A DNA stretch of 64,000 nt from Bacillus sp. SLBN-46. Its GTDB lineage: Bacteria > Bacillota > Bacilli > Bacillales > Cytobacillaceae. The translations under genes were made by a program, and so were the position numbers. Position 1 is the first letter of the stretch. The number at the start of each line of letters is the position of its first letter. The notes under the pieces are model-generated. The model was not told the DNA's origin and did not search any database. It worked only from the letters and a program-made list of their open reading frames with translations. Positions 54,884 to 64,000 of this stretch are shown here, piece after piece. Location: positions 2,363,001-2,427,000 of the forward strand of contig NZ_JAVIZM010000001.1 of the NCBI RefSeq assembly GCF_031453555.1, read 5' to 3'.

Positions 54884-56563
54884 CTAGGATACATATTCAA
54901 TGGTACTAACTTTTTTCTTGTTTTCTTCAAATAGTCTATATAAATCCTTCATCGGTAGTGGCACAGAGAATAAATATCCTTGAGCATAACCACAATCGAA
55001 GGACCTTAATAACTCTAATTGTTCTTCTGTCTCAACACCCTCTGCGATTACATTAAAACCGAAGCTTTTTGCAAGAGAGATAACACTTTCCACTAATGCC
55101 CTGTCTTTTTTGTTATTTAACATATTTTGAACAAAGGAACGGTCAATTTTTAATGTATTAACAGGAAGATATTTTAAATAACTGATAGAAGAATATCCCG
55201 TACCAAAATCATCAATGGAAATACTAATACCCATTTCTTTTAATGAATTAAGTTTAGCAATAACCGTGTCCATATTATCCATAGAAACACTTTCAGTTAT
55301 CTCAAGTTCAAGCTGGAAAGGGGGAAGTTTTGTTTCTGATAGTACATGCTGAACAATTTCTACAAAGTTATCTTCTTGAAATTGTTTAGAAGAGATATTT
55401 ACAGCGATTTGAATAGGTTCACGGCATATTTTAGAAAAGTTTTTTGCTTTAATACATGCTTCTTTTAACACCCATTCACCAAGCTGACTAATCATACCTA
55501 TTTCTTCAGCGAGAGAGATGAAGTCTGAGGGTGGAATCATACCTAAATCGGCATTGTTCCATCGAATGAGTGCTTCAAATCCAAATATCCTTCCATCTTT
55601 AATATCAACCAAGGGCTGATAGTTTAAAGTGAATTCGTTTTGTTTTAATGCCTTCCTAAGTTGCGTTTCGATTTTAACCATATCATGGATTTCTTGTTGC
55701 ATGTCACTGTTATACCATTGATAGCCATTACCGCCATTTTCTTTAGCTGTATACATAGCAATGTCTGCCTGTTGAATTAAATCTTCCCATACAGACCCAT
55801 TAGTTGGATATATACTTATTCCAATACTTGACGAAATAAAATATTCCTGCCTACCAATTTTAAAAGGCAATTGTATGGACTGATGGATGGCGGATACAAT
55901 AGATTCAATCTCTTTTTTAGTGGAGGAACCTGTTAAAAATAAAATGAATTCGTCTCCACCTTGTCGCGCAAGACAATCCTCTTCCATTATTGTGAGTTGA
56001 ATCCTCTTTGAAACGTCCTTTAATAATTGATCTCCTACAGCGTGCCCTAAACTATCATTTATTAACTTAAACCTATCCAAGTCGAGGAAAAGGACAGCAA
56101 CTAATGAATTTGTCCTAGATGCCTTCTCTAGGGCAGTTTTTAAATTCATCTCAAAATGCCATCGATTGGGTAATCCAGTTAAATAATCGTGATAGGCCAT
56201 ATACTCCATCTTAGCTATTACTTTTTGTAAGGAGTGTTGCTCGGATTTTAATTTATCAACTAACCTTCCAATGGTAATCGCTACCGTGATATTAACAAGG
56301 GTAAGTATGGTTAAACTCCAAACCTCCTTCATGGAATAAACATTATGTTTGTAAACGATTTCAATAAACTCGTTTATACCATGAATTAAGGTTCCAAAAA
56401 ATGCAGCATGTAAACCGCCTTTTAAGCCGTAATAGAAGGCTAGCCATACAGAAGGGAAAATATAGATAAGCCAAATAAGTTCCTCAGATTGATTGGTTTG
56501 GTCTAAGAAAAGGGGAATTAGATAAATGAGGATAATGGTAAACCATCGCTTATTAATTGTCAT
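54884..56563 (-). CDS. Membrane GGDEF-EAL protein
   Basis: 559 aa. About four N-terminal helices (6-120) form a membrane sensor, followed by GGDEF (about 140-300, signature RQGGDEF, intact) and EAL (about 310-555, signature EALIRW with NISSKQF, EITES, DDFGTGYSS, KIDRSFV and AEGVET). Both catalytic sets look complete, so it could make and break c-di-GMP; many dual proteins use only one activity. Links membrane signals to motility or biofilm choice. Confidence 0.9.
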   Translation of the reverse strand: MTINKRWFTIILIYLIPLFLDQTNQSEELIWLIYIFPSVWLAFYYGLKGGLHAAFFGTLIHGINEFIEIVYKHNVYSMKEVWSLTILTLVNITVAITIGRLVDKLKSEQHSLQKVIAKMEYMAYHDYLTGLPNRWHFEMNLKTALEKASRTNSLVAVLFLDLDRFKLINDSLGHAVGDQLLKDVSKRIQLTIMEEDCLARQGGDEFILFLTGSSTKKEIESIVSAIHQSIQLPFKIGRQEYFISSSIGISIYPTNGSVWEDLIQQADIAMYTAKENGGNGYQWYNSDMQQEIHDMVKIETQLRKALKQNEFTLNYQPLVDIKDGRIFGFEALIRWNNADLGMIPPSDFISLAEEIGMISQLGEWVLKEACIKAKNFSKICREPIQIAVNISSKQFQEDNFVEIVQHVLSETKLPPFQLELEITESVSMDNMDTVIAKLNSLKEMGISISIDDFGTGYSSISYLKYLPVNTLKIDRSFVQNMLNNKKDRALVESVISLAKSFGFNVIAEGVETEEQLELLRSFDCGYAQGYLFSVPLPMKDLYRLFEENKKKVSTIEYVS

Positions 56564-56722
56564 ATTTCGACATACACTCCCATAAACTTCCTTTTAAATT
56601 ATATTTTAATAATAGAACTAGTTCATTTCATATGACAAGATGTATACGAAAAAGTTCATAAATCTTTAATAAGATTCAAATATGAAAAATACCACCCAGT
56701 TGAAACCAGGTGGCATTAGGAT

Positions 56723-56902
56723 CTACTCTTCTATTAACTCTCCAATTTCAACAGTCGACCTTTCTTCAAGTGGTCCTCTTAAGTGGACCGAAGCCGTTCT
56801 CCCGTCTTCATTTAATTGATCAATCCAGACTGAGGCACCATTATACTTAACTTCAATATCTGCAGAGGATGATAATATTTGTTTTACGCGATTAACATTC
56901 AT
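56723..56902 (-). CDS. sspH: Small acid-soluble spore protein H family (SspH)
   Basis: 59 aa, exactly the family length, from ATG 56902 (MNVNRVKQILSSSADIEV) after AAGGAGTG. YNGASVWIDQLNEDGRTASV and the acidic end VEIGELIEE are diagnostic. A minor SASP of the spore core, normally made in the forespore under sigma-G. Supports an endospore-forming host. Confidence 0.9.
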   Translation of the reverse strand: MNVNRVKQILSSSADIEVKYNGASVWIDQLNEDGRTASVHLRGPLEERSTVEIGELIEE

Positions 56903-56997
56903 TGAATTCACTCCTTTATTTAGTCATTTAATGTGTTGTAGCCGCTTTCTTCTATTATATAAGGTGGACTGTATTAGACACTCCTTTAAAGGAATAA

Positions 56998-57186
56998 TTA
57001 ATGATAATAAGGATAATCAATTTGAATTCCATTTATTGTTCCAGGTTCATCCACATCCTCCAAACTGGACAAATAATTCTCTAATTCCACTTGCAGTTCC
57101 TTTGGTGCCCCCGGTTTTAAATGCCAATTTCCCGGTTCATCAACAAAATAAGGACTTCTTGTAAATTCAGGCCTAATTCTAGGCAT
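56998..57186 (-). CDS. Hypothetical protein, 62 aa
   Basis: ATG 57186 (MPRIRPEFTRSPYFVDEPG) after AGGGGGATTG. Rich in Pro, Glu and Asp: NWHLKPGAPKELQVELENYL, DEPGTINGIQIDYPYYH. No cysteine or membrane segment. Similar short proteins occur in Bacillus, but no family name was recognised. Lies next to sspH, so possibly also expressed in sporulation. Confidence 0.6.
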   Translation of the reverse strand: MPRIRPEFTRSPYFVDEPGNWHLKPGAPKELQVELENYLSSLEDVDEPGTINGIQIDYPYYH

Positions 57187-57318
57187 GTTTCAATCCCCCT
57201 AAAAAGATAAGTCTAAATTCATATTGCTTACACAACCGTTTGAGGTTTATTATATGTAGAAATGATTCCTCTTAATCGTTCAAATGAAGAATCTGTTTTA
57301 AAGAAAACGAAAAAATTG

Positions 57319-57344
57319 TGAAACCTTTAACAGTTTCATTCGTC
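57319..57344 (+). promoter_or_regulatory. ECF sigma promoter upstream of ltaS
   Basis: TGAAAC (57319-57324), exactly 16 bp, CGTC (57341-57344): the SigM/SigW/SigX-type consensus. Lies about 250 bp before ltaS. In 57187-57600 an inverted repeat TAAATTATGC / GCATAATTTA (about 57477-57515) is the only other clear structure. Confidence 0.65.
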
Positions 57345-57600
57345 ATATATAGATGATATATGAAAAAGAGTCATGTCCAACATGAGTCTAACATAAAGAT
57401 AAAAGGGAAAATCAAATAAAGGGTATAATCCAAGGATGTAAGATTGAAAATGTCGAAATCGTAAAAATAATGGCGTAAATTATGCGTTAATAAATACATA
57501 AAATGGCATAATTTATGTTTTTATTTTTATAGAAAGTATGATATAGTAATTGAGGTTCGTTTACCGGAGCATGATTGGTAAGTGAGAGGAGAGTAGAGAA

Positions 57601-59559
57601 ATGAATAAAATAAGACTGCCTATAAAATTAAAAAATAGCCATATTACATTTTTTGCTATTGCTGTAGTATTATTTTGGATTAAAACTTATGCAGCTTATC
57701 AAATTGAATTTAACCTAGGAATTGATAATAGCCTACAGAAATTTTTATTACTAATAAACCCACTTAGTTCGGCGCTTTTCTTTTTTGGAATTGCACTTTT
57801 ATTTAAGAAAAGGACAAAGCTTGTCATGATTATCACAAACTTCCTTTTGTCCTTCTTATTATATGCAAATATTGCATACTATCGTTTTTTTAATGACTTC
57901 ATTACAGTACCTGTATTAATGCAAACTAAAACAAATGCTGGACAGCTTGGTGATAGTGCACTGTCGTTAATGTCCCCATTTGATGTGTTTTATTTTACAG
58001 ATATGTTTATCTTGATTGCTCTTGCATTAACAGTTTTCAAAAAAGTTACAGTTTCAAATAGAAAGTCATTTAAGATTGTTCTATTATTTTCAATCACTAC
58101 ATTCTTATTTAATCTTGGATTAGCTGAAAAGGATCGTCCACAGCTACTTACAAGATCTTTTGACCGCAACTATTTAGTTAAATATTTAGGTGCATATAAC
58201 TTTACAATATATGACGTGATTCAAAACATTAAGTCATCATCTCAGCGTGCATTAGCAGACAGCAGTGATATTACTGAGGTGGAGAACTACCGAAAAGCAA
58301 ATTATGCAGCTCCAAATCCTGCTTATTTTGGTAAGGCAAAAGGAATGAACGTTATATATATTTCAATGGAGTCATTCCAAAGCTTTATGATTGATTACAA
58401 AATGCCTGATGGTCAGGAAGTTACACCGTTCTTGAACTCGTTAGCGCATGATAACAATACTTTTTACTTTGAAAACTTCTTCCATCAAACAGGTCAGGGT
58501 AAAACATCAGATGCGGAATTCTTGATGGAAAACTCTTTATATCCAATGGCTCAAGGGGCAGTTTTTGTTAATAAAGCTCAGAATACTTTTCAGGCCGCTC
58601 CTGCTATTTTAAAAGGATATGGTTATAATTCAGCAGTATTCCACGGTAATTATAAAACATTCTGGAATCGAAATGTCATGTATAAAGCGTTAGGATATGA
58701 TCAATTCTACGATGCAGAGTACTATAGCATGTCAGATGAAAATACCAAGAATTATGGGATGAAGGATAAGCCATTCTTCAAGGAATCGATGCCAATTCTT
58801 GAAAATATGAAACAGCCGTTTTACACAAAGTTTATCTCATTATCAAACCATTTCCCATTTGAAATGGATCCGGAAGATACTGACTTCCCGGCAGGAGATT
58901 ACGGAGATACAGTTGTTAACCAATATTTCCAATCTGCTCATTATATGGACCAATCCTTTGAACAATTCTTTAATGATTTAAAAGCATCTGGTCTATATGA
59001 TAATACCGTTATCGTTATGTATGGAGACCACTACGGTATTTCTGAAAACCACAATGATGCGATGGCAAAAGTACTTGGAGTCGACGAAATTACTCCAGCT
59101 ATAAATGCGAAATTACAGCGTGTACCATTGTTTATTCATGTTCCAGGTGTAAAAGGTGGAATTCAAAAGCAAATCGGTGGTGAAGTTGACGTTCGTCCAA
59201 CTCTTCTTCATTTACTAGGTATAGATACCAAGGATTACATGGAGTTTGGTTCTGATTTATTATCGAAAGAACACCGCAATTGGGCTACATTTAGAAATGG
59301 TGACTTTGTTTCATCAGATGCCATTCAAATCAATGAAAAGTGTTATTCATTTGAAACAGGTGACCTATTAGATAAAAACGATTCTTGTAAGGCCATTGGT
59401 GAAAAAGTGAATACAGAACTTCAAATGTCCGATGAAATTGTTTATAAAGACCTTTTACGCTTCTATAAGCCACAAGGCTACACACCAATCAATCCTAATG
59501 ACTACGAATATTTAGGGCCAAAAGGAAGCAAAACGGTAAAAACATCTGAAAATAATTAA
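57601..59559 (+). CDS. ltaS: Lipoteichoic acid synthase LtaS
   Basis: Polymerises glycerol phosphate from phosphatidylglycerol onto the LTA lipid anchor at the outer membrane face. 652 aa: five N-terminal helices (about 12-172), a linker with the signal-peptidase site RALAD (cut after Ala219), then the extracellular sulfatase-like domain. Mn ligands and nucleophile are in place: Glu257 (SMESFQ), Thr302 (GQGKTSDAEF), and Asp/His in YGDHYG. ATG 57601 follows GAGAGGAGAG. An ECF promoter upstream suggests envelope-stress control. Confidence 0.94.
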   Translation: MNKIRLPIKLKNSHITFFAIAVVLFWIKTYAAYQIEFNLGIDNSLQKFLLLINPLSSALFFFGIALLFKKRTKLVMIITNFLLSFLLYANIAYYRFFNDFITVPVLMQTKTNAGQLGDSALSLMSPFDVFYFTDMFILIALALTVFKKVTVSNRKSFKIVLLFSITTFLFNLGLAEKDRPQLLTRSFDRNYLVKYLGAYNFTIYDVIQNIKSSSQRALADSSDITEVENYRKANYAAPNPAYFGKAKGMNVIYISMESFQSFMIDYKMPDGQEVTPFLNSLAHDNNTFYFENFFHQTGQGKTSDAEFLMENSLYPMAQGAVFVNKAQNTFQAAPAILKGYGYNSAVFHGNYKTFWNRNVMYKALGYDQFYDAEYYSMSDENTKNYGMKDKPFFKESMPILENMKQPFYTKFISLSNHFPFEMDPEDTDFPAGDYGDTVVNQYFQSAHYMDQSFEQFFNDLKASGLYDNTVIVMYGDHYGISENHNDAMAKVLGVDEITPAINAKLQRVPLFIHVPGVKGGIQKQIGGEVDVRPTLLHLLGIDTKDYMEFGSDLLSKEHRNWATFRNGDFVSSDAIQINEKCYSFETGDLLDKNDSCKAIGEKVNTELQMSDEIVYKDLLRFYKPQGYTPINPNDYEYLGPKGSKTVKTSENN

Positions 59560-59562
59560 TCT

Positions 59563-59591
59563 AAGAGAGAAGAAACTTTTTCTTCTCTCTT
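59563..59591 (+). terminator. ltaS terminator
   Basis: AAGAGAGAAGAAA (59563-59575) and TTTCTTCTCTCTT (59579-59591), 13-bp perfect stem followed by T4. Confidence 0.87.
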
Positions 59592-59673
59592 TTTTCTATA
59601 TAATTAACAAGGAATTGTTGATTCTCATATACTAAATAAAATATACTATATTACAAAAGTAAGGAGGGAACGT

Positions 59674-60186
59674 ATGAGAGACGTCACCCTGTTAAATATA
59701 TTTAACCATCATATCGCCCAAAAATATTTGAATCGTTCTGGGCTTGCCCATGCAATTGCTGTTGCCTATCATGCTTTCCATTTAGCAAAGGAGCATCAAC
59801 AGGATGTGGATATTGCTGTAAAAGCAGGACTACTCCATGATATGGGACATTATACTTGGTATAAAAATGGAAAATGGGATTATGATTTGTATAAACAAAA
59901 TGATATTCATGCCATTAAGGGGGCAGAAAGAGCTCATAAGCTTTTGATTCGGCTTGGTGAAAACCCGATTAAAGCGAAAACCGTTGCACTGTCCATACTA
60001 TTCCATACTGATTCTTTTTTGCCTTCAAACGATATTGTGCGAACCCCACTTCAGCAGATTGTAAAATGGGCAGACGAAAAGGATGAAGAAGAAGGAGGTC
60101 TCCATCATTATCGAACAATTGATTACGAACGAGCGAAACAAAGTATTCTTCGTTTAGATCAAATGATTGATAAGGAATACGAATAA
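59674..60186 (+). CDS. HD-domain phosphohydrolase, 170 aa
   Basis: Metal-dependent HD-fold protein. Metal ligands are visible as His in GLAHAIAVAYH, the HD pair in GLLHDMGHYTW and a distal Asp in KWADEKDEE. ATG 59674 follows AAGGAGGGAACGT. Substrate unknown; similar small HD proteins hydrolyse nucleotides or are of unassigned function. Single gene between terminators. Confidence 0.8.
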   Translation: MRDVTLLNIFNHHIAQKYLNRSGLAHAIAVAYHAFHLAKEHQQDVDIAVKAGLLHDMGHYTWYKNGKWDYDLYKQNDIHAIKGAERAHKLLIRLGENPIKAKTVALSILFHTDSFLPSNDIVRTPLQQIVKWADEKDEEEGGLHHYRTIDYERAKQSILRLDQMIDKEYE

Positions 60187-60187
60187 A

Positions 60188-60224
60188 AAAGGTCTGTGCT
60201 TAAAATGTACAAGCACAGACCTTT
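60188..60224. terminator. Bidirectional terminator
   Basis: AAAGGTCTGTGCTT (60188-60201) and AAGCACAGACCTTT (60211-60224), perfect 14-bp stem between convergent genes. Confidence 0.88.
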
Positions 60225-60234
60225 GTTCATTGTT

Positions 60235-60717
60235 TTAACCTTTACGTGAAAATCCTTCTTCCTTCAAAAATTCTACCGCTTCCTCATAGGTATCAAAGCT
60301 ATTATCAAGGTTCAACCCAAAGTAAATATTCCAAGCATCATTTTCATTTATCACTATTAGCTGATTGTTTTCACTATCTACCCAGCGTTCCTCGTCATTC
60401 GAATCTCCTATGATTGCTTCCTCAAATTCAATTTTTTCATTTGGTGATAACCTTTGTATAGAATCCTTTAAAATCTCGCGCAGTTGATCACTTGTAAAAT
60501 CACGAATATTGACCAAACCTTTTTCATCTGTATCATATTGATCTAAATGTCCTGCATATATAAAGCCATTGCCATTTGGATGTAAATGATAAACAATATT
60601 CTTCTTATCAGAAATACTATTTGGGTACTGAAAATTAATTCTTCCTAAAGAAACATTCTTTCTTTCTAATTCAGGGAAAGATTCGATAATAGCTAATTTT
60701 TCATTAAATGTAAGCAT
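60235..60717 (-). CDS. Hypothetical protein, 160 aa
   Basis: ATG 60717 with GGAGGAAATGC just upstream. Soluble, acidic, with MLTFNEKLAIIESFPELERK at the start, a middle part NIVYHLHPNGNGFIYAGHL and a C-terminal SFDTYEEAVEFLKEEGF helix. The pattern suggests a two-domain conserved Bacillus protein of unknown function. No enzyme motif seen. Confidence 0.7.
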   Translation of the reverse strand: MLTFNEKLAIIESFPELERKNVSLGRINFQYPNSISDKKNIVYHLHPNGNGFIYAGHLDQYDTDEKGLVNIRDFTSDQLREILKDSIQRLSPNEKIEFEEAIIGDSNDEERWVDSENNQLIVINENDAWNIYFGLNLDNSFDTYEEAVEFLKEEGFSRKG

Positions 60718-60927
60718 GCATTTCCTCCATTAGTTAATTCACATATTTTTAATCATACAGATTTATTGGTTAAAGGTAAAACTTTTTTAATATTTGACGG
60801 TACATTTTATTTTTTGAGAATATATTGGAAAATATTCGATGAGTAGTGTAAAATTACACTAAAGGAAAAATTAGGGATTCCTATATACTTAAGTTGTTTA
60901 TAGGGAGGTTGAAATGGGGGGAGTTAA

Positions 60928-63900
60928 TTGGAGCCAAATACAAGAGATGAAAAAAGAAAAATATTTAGACAAGAATTATTCACTTTAAAAGATAAGGGTT
61001 ATTTATCAGATGCGATTGTAGATACTGTGGCGAAAGCTCATCATCAATATCATTTGGATTTGTTAGAATCAGAGGCTAGTCAGCAAGTATCGGAAATAAG
61101 TACACCTATTCCACAAAAGGTACCAGCCAAACCACCAAAAGTGAAAAAGTCACTAACACCAGAAGAGATTCGTGAAAGGAATATTACCTGGTCATTAAAT
61201 ATGGGAGTAATCTTCTTGTTAATTGGAGGCTTGTTTGTCGCAACGAGTAATTGGGAGTCAATGACAAGCTTTATGAAGAGTGGGTCGATCGCTATTGTTG
61301 CGCTAGTTTTTTATGGGATTGCTTTCTTAGCGAAACGAATCTTACATATAGATAAAACGGCCTTTGCCTTTATTGTCTTAGGTAGCTTATTCTTACCAAT
61401 ATTTATTCTGTCTCTGGGTTGGTTCGGCCTTTTAGGGTCCTATTTATCTATTTATGGGGAAGGGCGATATCTTCTCGGAATGCTCGGAAGTTTTTTGCCT
61501 ATTATTATTTACATACTTTTCGCGAGGAATCTAGGCTCAAGATTGTTTGTATGGTTCACATATGTATCATTTTCTGCTGGGGTGGCATTTTTATTAGCAG
61601 GTAGCAAGCTAGAAATTGATTTTTTCTATTTTGGTATGATGATTTTTAATGCTGTCCTTATACTTGTATACCATCGGATAAAGAAAATAGAATCCTTAAG
61701 ACTATTTACAAAAGAATTTGTTCCGTATGTACAGGTTAATCTCGTTCTTTGTACACTTTTTATGCTTTTTTTCTTTAATAATGAAGTTATTTATAGCTTC
61801 AATCTATTCCTGACAGCAATCATTTATTTATCAATGATGTATGTCAGTGGAAAAAAGGAATATCATTTTATTTTCAGTGTATTAATTGTTTATGGGGCAT
61901 ATCAGTTAATTGAACATAGCTTCCTTGACTATTTTGGAGAGATTTTCTACGCTTTGATTGGTCTTGGTATAATGTTTGTTCCAAAGGCTCTTGATGGGAA
62001 ATTTAAGTTAGAAAAAGTCTTTCATTATACAAGTGCAGTGATATCAGGGTTTGCCTTTATTTATATTAGTTTAGAAGGTATGCTACTTAGAGCTGGAGAA
62101 CCTTCTATTGTACTTATGCTCGCGTATTTTATTATTGCAGTCAATTTTGCTTATCTTTCCTACAATAATCCAAGATGGCTATTTCCTTATTTAAGTTCAG
62201 TCTTTGTTGCAACGGGTATTTACGAAGCTATTTCATATTGCGCTCAATCATTGTACATGGTCAACTTTTCGTTAGGTCTTTCACTTACAGGCTTTATCTT
62301 ATTGACGGTATTTGGGATTGCACCATTATCTAAGTACTTAACAATCATACAAATTGCTTCTAGAGATGTGGGGTTAGCCATTATGGGGGTGTCCATATTG
62401 GCCGCAGTCGCTTTCTTTTTCTGGTGGGAATTAGGGGTTATTCTCCTCCTGTTAGTGGTAGCTGCCTATCTCCTGTATAAAAAGGAAAAAAGAATTTTAT
62501 TACAGGGACTATCTGTATGGATAGTACCATCCTCACTTGGTTTGTCAGTTGTTGCTTTTGGGGAGGAGTTATGTTCTAACTCTACTGTTTATTATGAAGA
62601 ATACGGTTATGCAGTTAATTTTGCTGCAGGTGCCTTTCTTGTCTTATGGTCCAGATTTGTGTGGAATAGAATAGGTGAAATGGAAATAAACATAAAATCT
62701 CTTTACGTTGCACCAGTCCTTTATACCATCGCCATACTTCATTCATTAATGAATCCTATTAATGAATTATGGGTGCAGCCTCTAGTATTAGTAGCGGGAA
62801 TTGGAATGTACGGCTATCTATATAAAAAAGTTCGAACAAACTGGATTCCATATACAATCAGTGTGACAACATTACTAGCTTATTTTTCAATTATTCAAAC
62901 CATAAATGCAACTATTCCATTTGCTAGAGTGGTCGATTCTTTAATTCCGTCAATCAGTTCAGTCCTCCTGTTGTTCATTGCCTTTCTTTACAGAATAAAG
63001 GACCGGAACTTAGCAGGTGCGTTTTTATTGACTGGGCATATTTTGTATCCGTTAGCCCTTGCCTTTACTTTGGTTGTATACCAATCTGATGCCAGTATCG
63101 GTTTTATGGTGGCTACCTTGGTATACGCACTTAGTACTAGAGTTTCTTCGAAGGAATGGGTTATCAAAGGATCTCTTTATGCGTGTTTCCTATCCTTATT
63201 TGTTGTGGTATCAACAGGAATAAACACCTTTTTAAATCACAATTATGGGTTGTATGAATTCCCTATTACTAGCGGAATCATCTTCATGTTTATACTTCTT
63301 ACTAATGAACTATATAAAAAGCGTACGATGTATTTTTTCGTCCCGTTCTCCATTATTGGAGTTACAGGTATGCTTTCGACCTACCCATTTGGCTTGGTTG
63401 CTTTTCTAGTAACGTGTATCTATGTAATCTTACTCGTGTTTTATTTACATAAGATTCAGTGGGATATTCTAGGCGTAATACCACTATTTTTAGCTTTTGT
63501 AGCAACAGTGGAATTTGTTTTCCTTACTGAAATGAATGAATGGTTTAAAATACTTCTAGTAGGCGTATTAGGAATAATCATGAGTTTAAGTGGTCATATG
63601 ATCTATAAAAAGCTATTTGAAAATGGTAAAAAAATTCACGAAATAAAGTTAGATGGGTATACAATCGTTTCGTTTTTATATTTTGGGTGTATGTACTTTT
63701 TGGAGAAACAATATTTTTGGAGTGATGCTTTACCTGGATTTCTAATTGCGCTAACACTATGGATGCAAAGGAGAAGAGTCCCTGCAGCTGTTTCCTATGT
63801 GATGTCAATTCTTGGGGGCACATATTTACTTCAACCATATTATGCAATAATAAACGAATTAAATATTCCGCCTTTATGGGATCGAGAGGTACGTGTACTT

Positions 63901-64000
63901 CCTTTTATTGTTTTGATTATATTTATCCGAAAAACTTTAAAAGGACGCTATTCAGAGATGTCGAAAATATTACAATGGGCAGTATTAATTATTGTGTCAA
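60928..64000 (+). CDS. Very large polytopic membrane protein (3' end outside window)
   Basis: The frame opens at TTG 60928 (MEPNTRDEKRKIFRQEL) with GGGGGGAG four to five bases upstream and remains open for 1024 codons to the window end. A hydrophilic N-terminus with a helical segment (about 1-90) is followed by more than 25 hydrophobic helices in regular succession (from GVIFLLIGGLFVATSNW on). Some annotations call such proteins SCO7613 C-terminal-domain or DUF2157-like; this is from memory. No transporter motif recognised. A weak promoter (TTGACG/GAATAT near 60804) precedes it. Confidence 0.8.
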   Translation, partial: MEPNTRDEKRKIFRQELFTLKDKGYLSDAIVDTVAKAHHQYHLDLLESEASQQVSEISTPIPQKVPAKPPKVKKSLTPEEIRERNITWSLNMGVIFLLIGGLFVATSNWESMTSFMKSGSIAIVALVFYGIAFLAKRILHIDKTAFAFIVLGSLFLPIFILSLGWFGLLGSYLSIYGEGRYLLGMLGSFLPIIIYILFARNLGSRLFVWFTYVSFSAGVAFLLAGSKLEIDFFYFGMMIFNAVLILVYHRIKKIESLRLFTKEFVPYVQVNLVLCTLFMLFFFNNEVIYSFNLFLTAIIYLSMMYVSGKKEYHFIFSVLIVYGAYQLIEHSFLDYFGEIFYALIGLGIMFVPKALDGKFKLEKVFHYTSAVISGFAFIYISLEGMLLRAGEPSIVLMLAYFIIAVNFAYLSYNNPRWLFPYLSSVFVATGIYEAISYCAQSLYMVNFSLGLSLTGFILLTVFGIAPLSKYLTIIQIASRDVGLAIMGVSILAAVAFFFWWELGVILLLLVVAAYLLYKKEKRILLQGLSVWIVPSSLGLSVVAFGEELCSNSTVYYEEYGYAVNFAAGAFLVLWSRFVWNRIGEMEINIKSLYVAPVLYTIAILHSLMNPINELWVQPLVLVAGIGMYGYLYKKVRTNWIPYTISVTTLLAYFSIIQTINATIPFARVVDSLIPSISSVLLLFIAFLYRIKDRNLAGAFLLTGHILYPLALAFTLVVYQSDASIGFMVATLVYALSTRVSSKEWVIKGSLYACFLSLFVVVSTGINTFLNHNYGLYEFPITSGIIFMFILLTNELYKKRTMYFFVPFSIIGVTGMLSTYPFGLVAFLVTCIYVILLVFYLHKIQWDILGVIPLFLAFVATVEFVFLTEMNEWFKILLVGVLGIIMSLSGHMIYKKLFENGKKIHEIKLDGYTIVSFLYFGCMYFLEKQYFWSDALPGFLIALTLWMQRRRVPAAVSYVMSILGGTYLLQPYYAIINELNIPPLWDREVRVLPFIVLIIFIRKTLKGRYSEMSKILQWAVLIIVS

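Overview
The window is a low-GC Bacillaceae chromosome segment, probably Neobacillus- or Mesobacillus-like. The evidence is the trpDCFBA order, strong AGGAGG ribosome binding sites, TTG/GTG starts, and spore-former genes (Sda-like, SspH, GerP-like, SplA-like, YhfH, YkuS and YuzL types). Species cannot be fixed from sequence reading alone.

Layout. 1-4.5 kb: distal trp operon ending in an unusual nested terminator. 4.6-9 kb: mnmH (2-selenouridine tRNA synthase), an ArlRS-like two-component system and a convergent sda-like gene. 9-14 kb: acyl-CoA ligase, a frameshifted yidC/oxaA gene and a frameshifted Na+/H+ antiporter. 14-24 kb: pflBA, cupredoxin, mprF, a D,D-carboxypeptidase and modAB. 24-28.5 kb: spore and small-protein genes, ykpA and sco. 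28.6-31 kb: a MutS2-like gene without the Smr domain, behind a leader with two tiny ORFs and a terminator just before the start codon. 31-38.5 kb: hemerythrin and narGHJI. 38.5-42 kb: small genes, one with a forced ATT start, and a PAS sensor kinase. 42-46.4 kb: a selenocysteine formate dehydrogenase (in-frame UGA plus SECIS hairpin) whose terminator is followed directly by a group II intron. 46.6-48.7 kb: a LysM/3D protein, a 52-bp tandem repeat and a cluster of short palindromes. 48.7-52 kb: two nitrate/nitrite transporters, one carrying a PAS domain. 52-64 kb: a MITE-like element, ktrC, a sigX-like gene, an acyl-CoA dehydrogenase, a GGDEF-EAL protein, sspH, ltaS, an HD protein and a very large membrane protein running off the window.

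How it fits together. The genes describe a facultative anaerobe that respires nitrate. PFL makes formate, the formate dehydrogenase oxidises it, NarGHI reduces nitrate, NarK-type carriers move nitrate and nitrite, and ModAB supplies molybdate for the two molybdoenzymes. MnmH and the selenoprotein both need selenophosphate, so selD and the Sec machinery (selA, selB, selC) should lie elsewhere in the genome. FNR-like sites lie at about -41 before pflB, narK and the MFS-PAS gene. narG instead has a different perfect 20-bp palindrome at the same distance. The most novel candidate is the leader-controlled MutS2 paralogue, which looks like an inducible ribosome-rescue or antibiotic-response gene.
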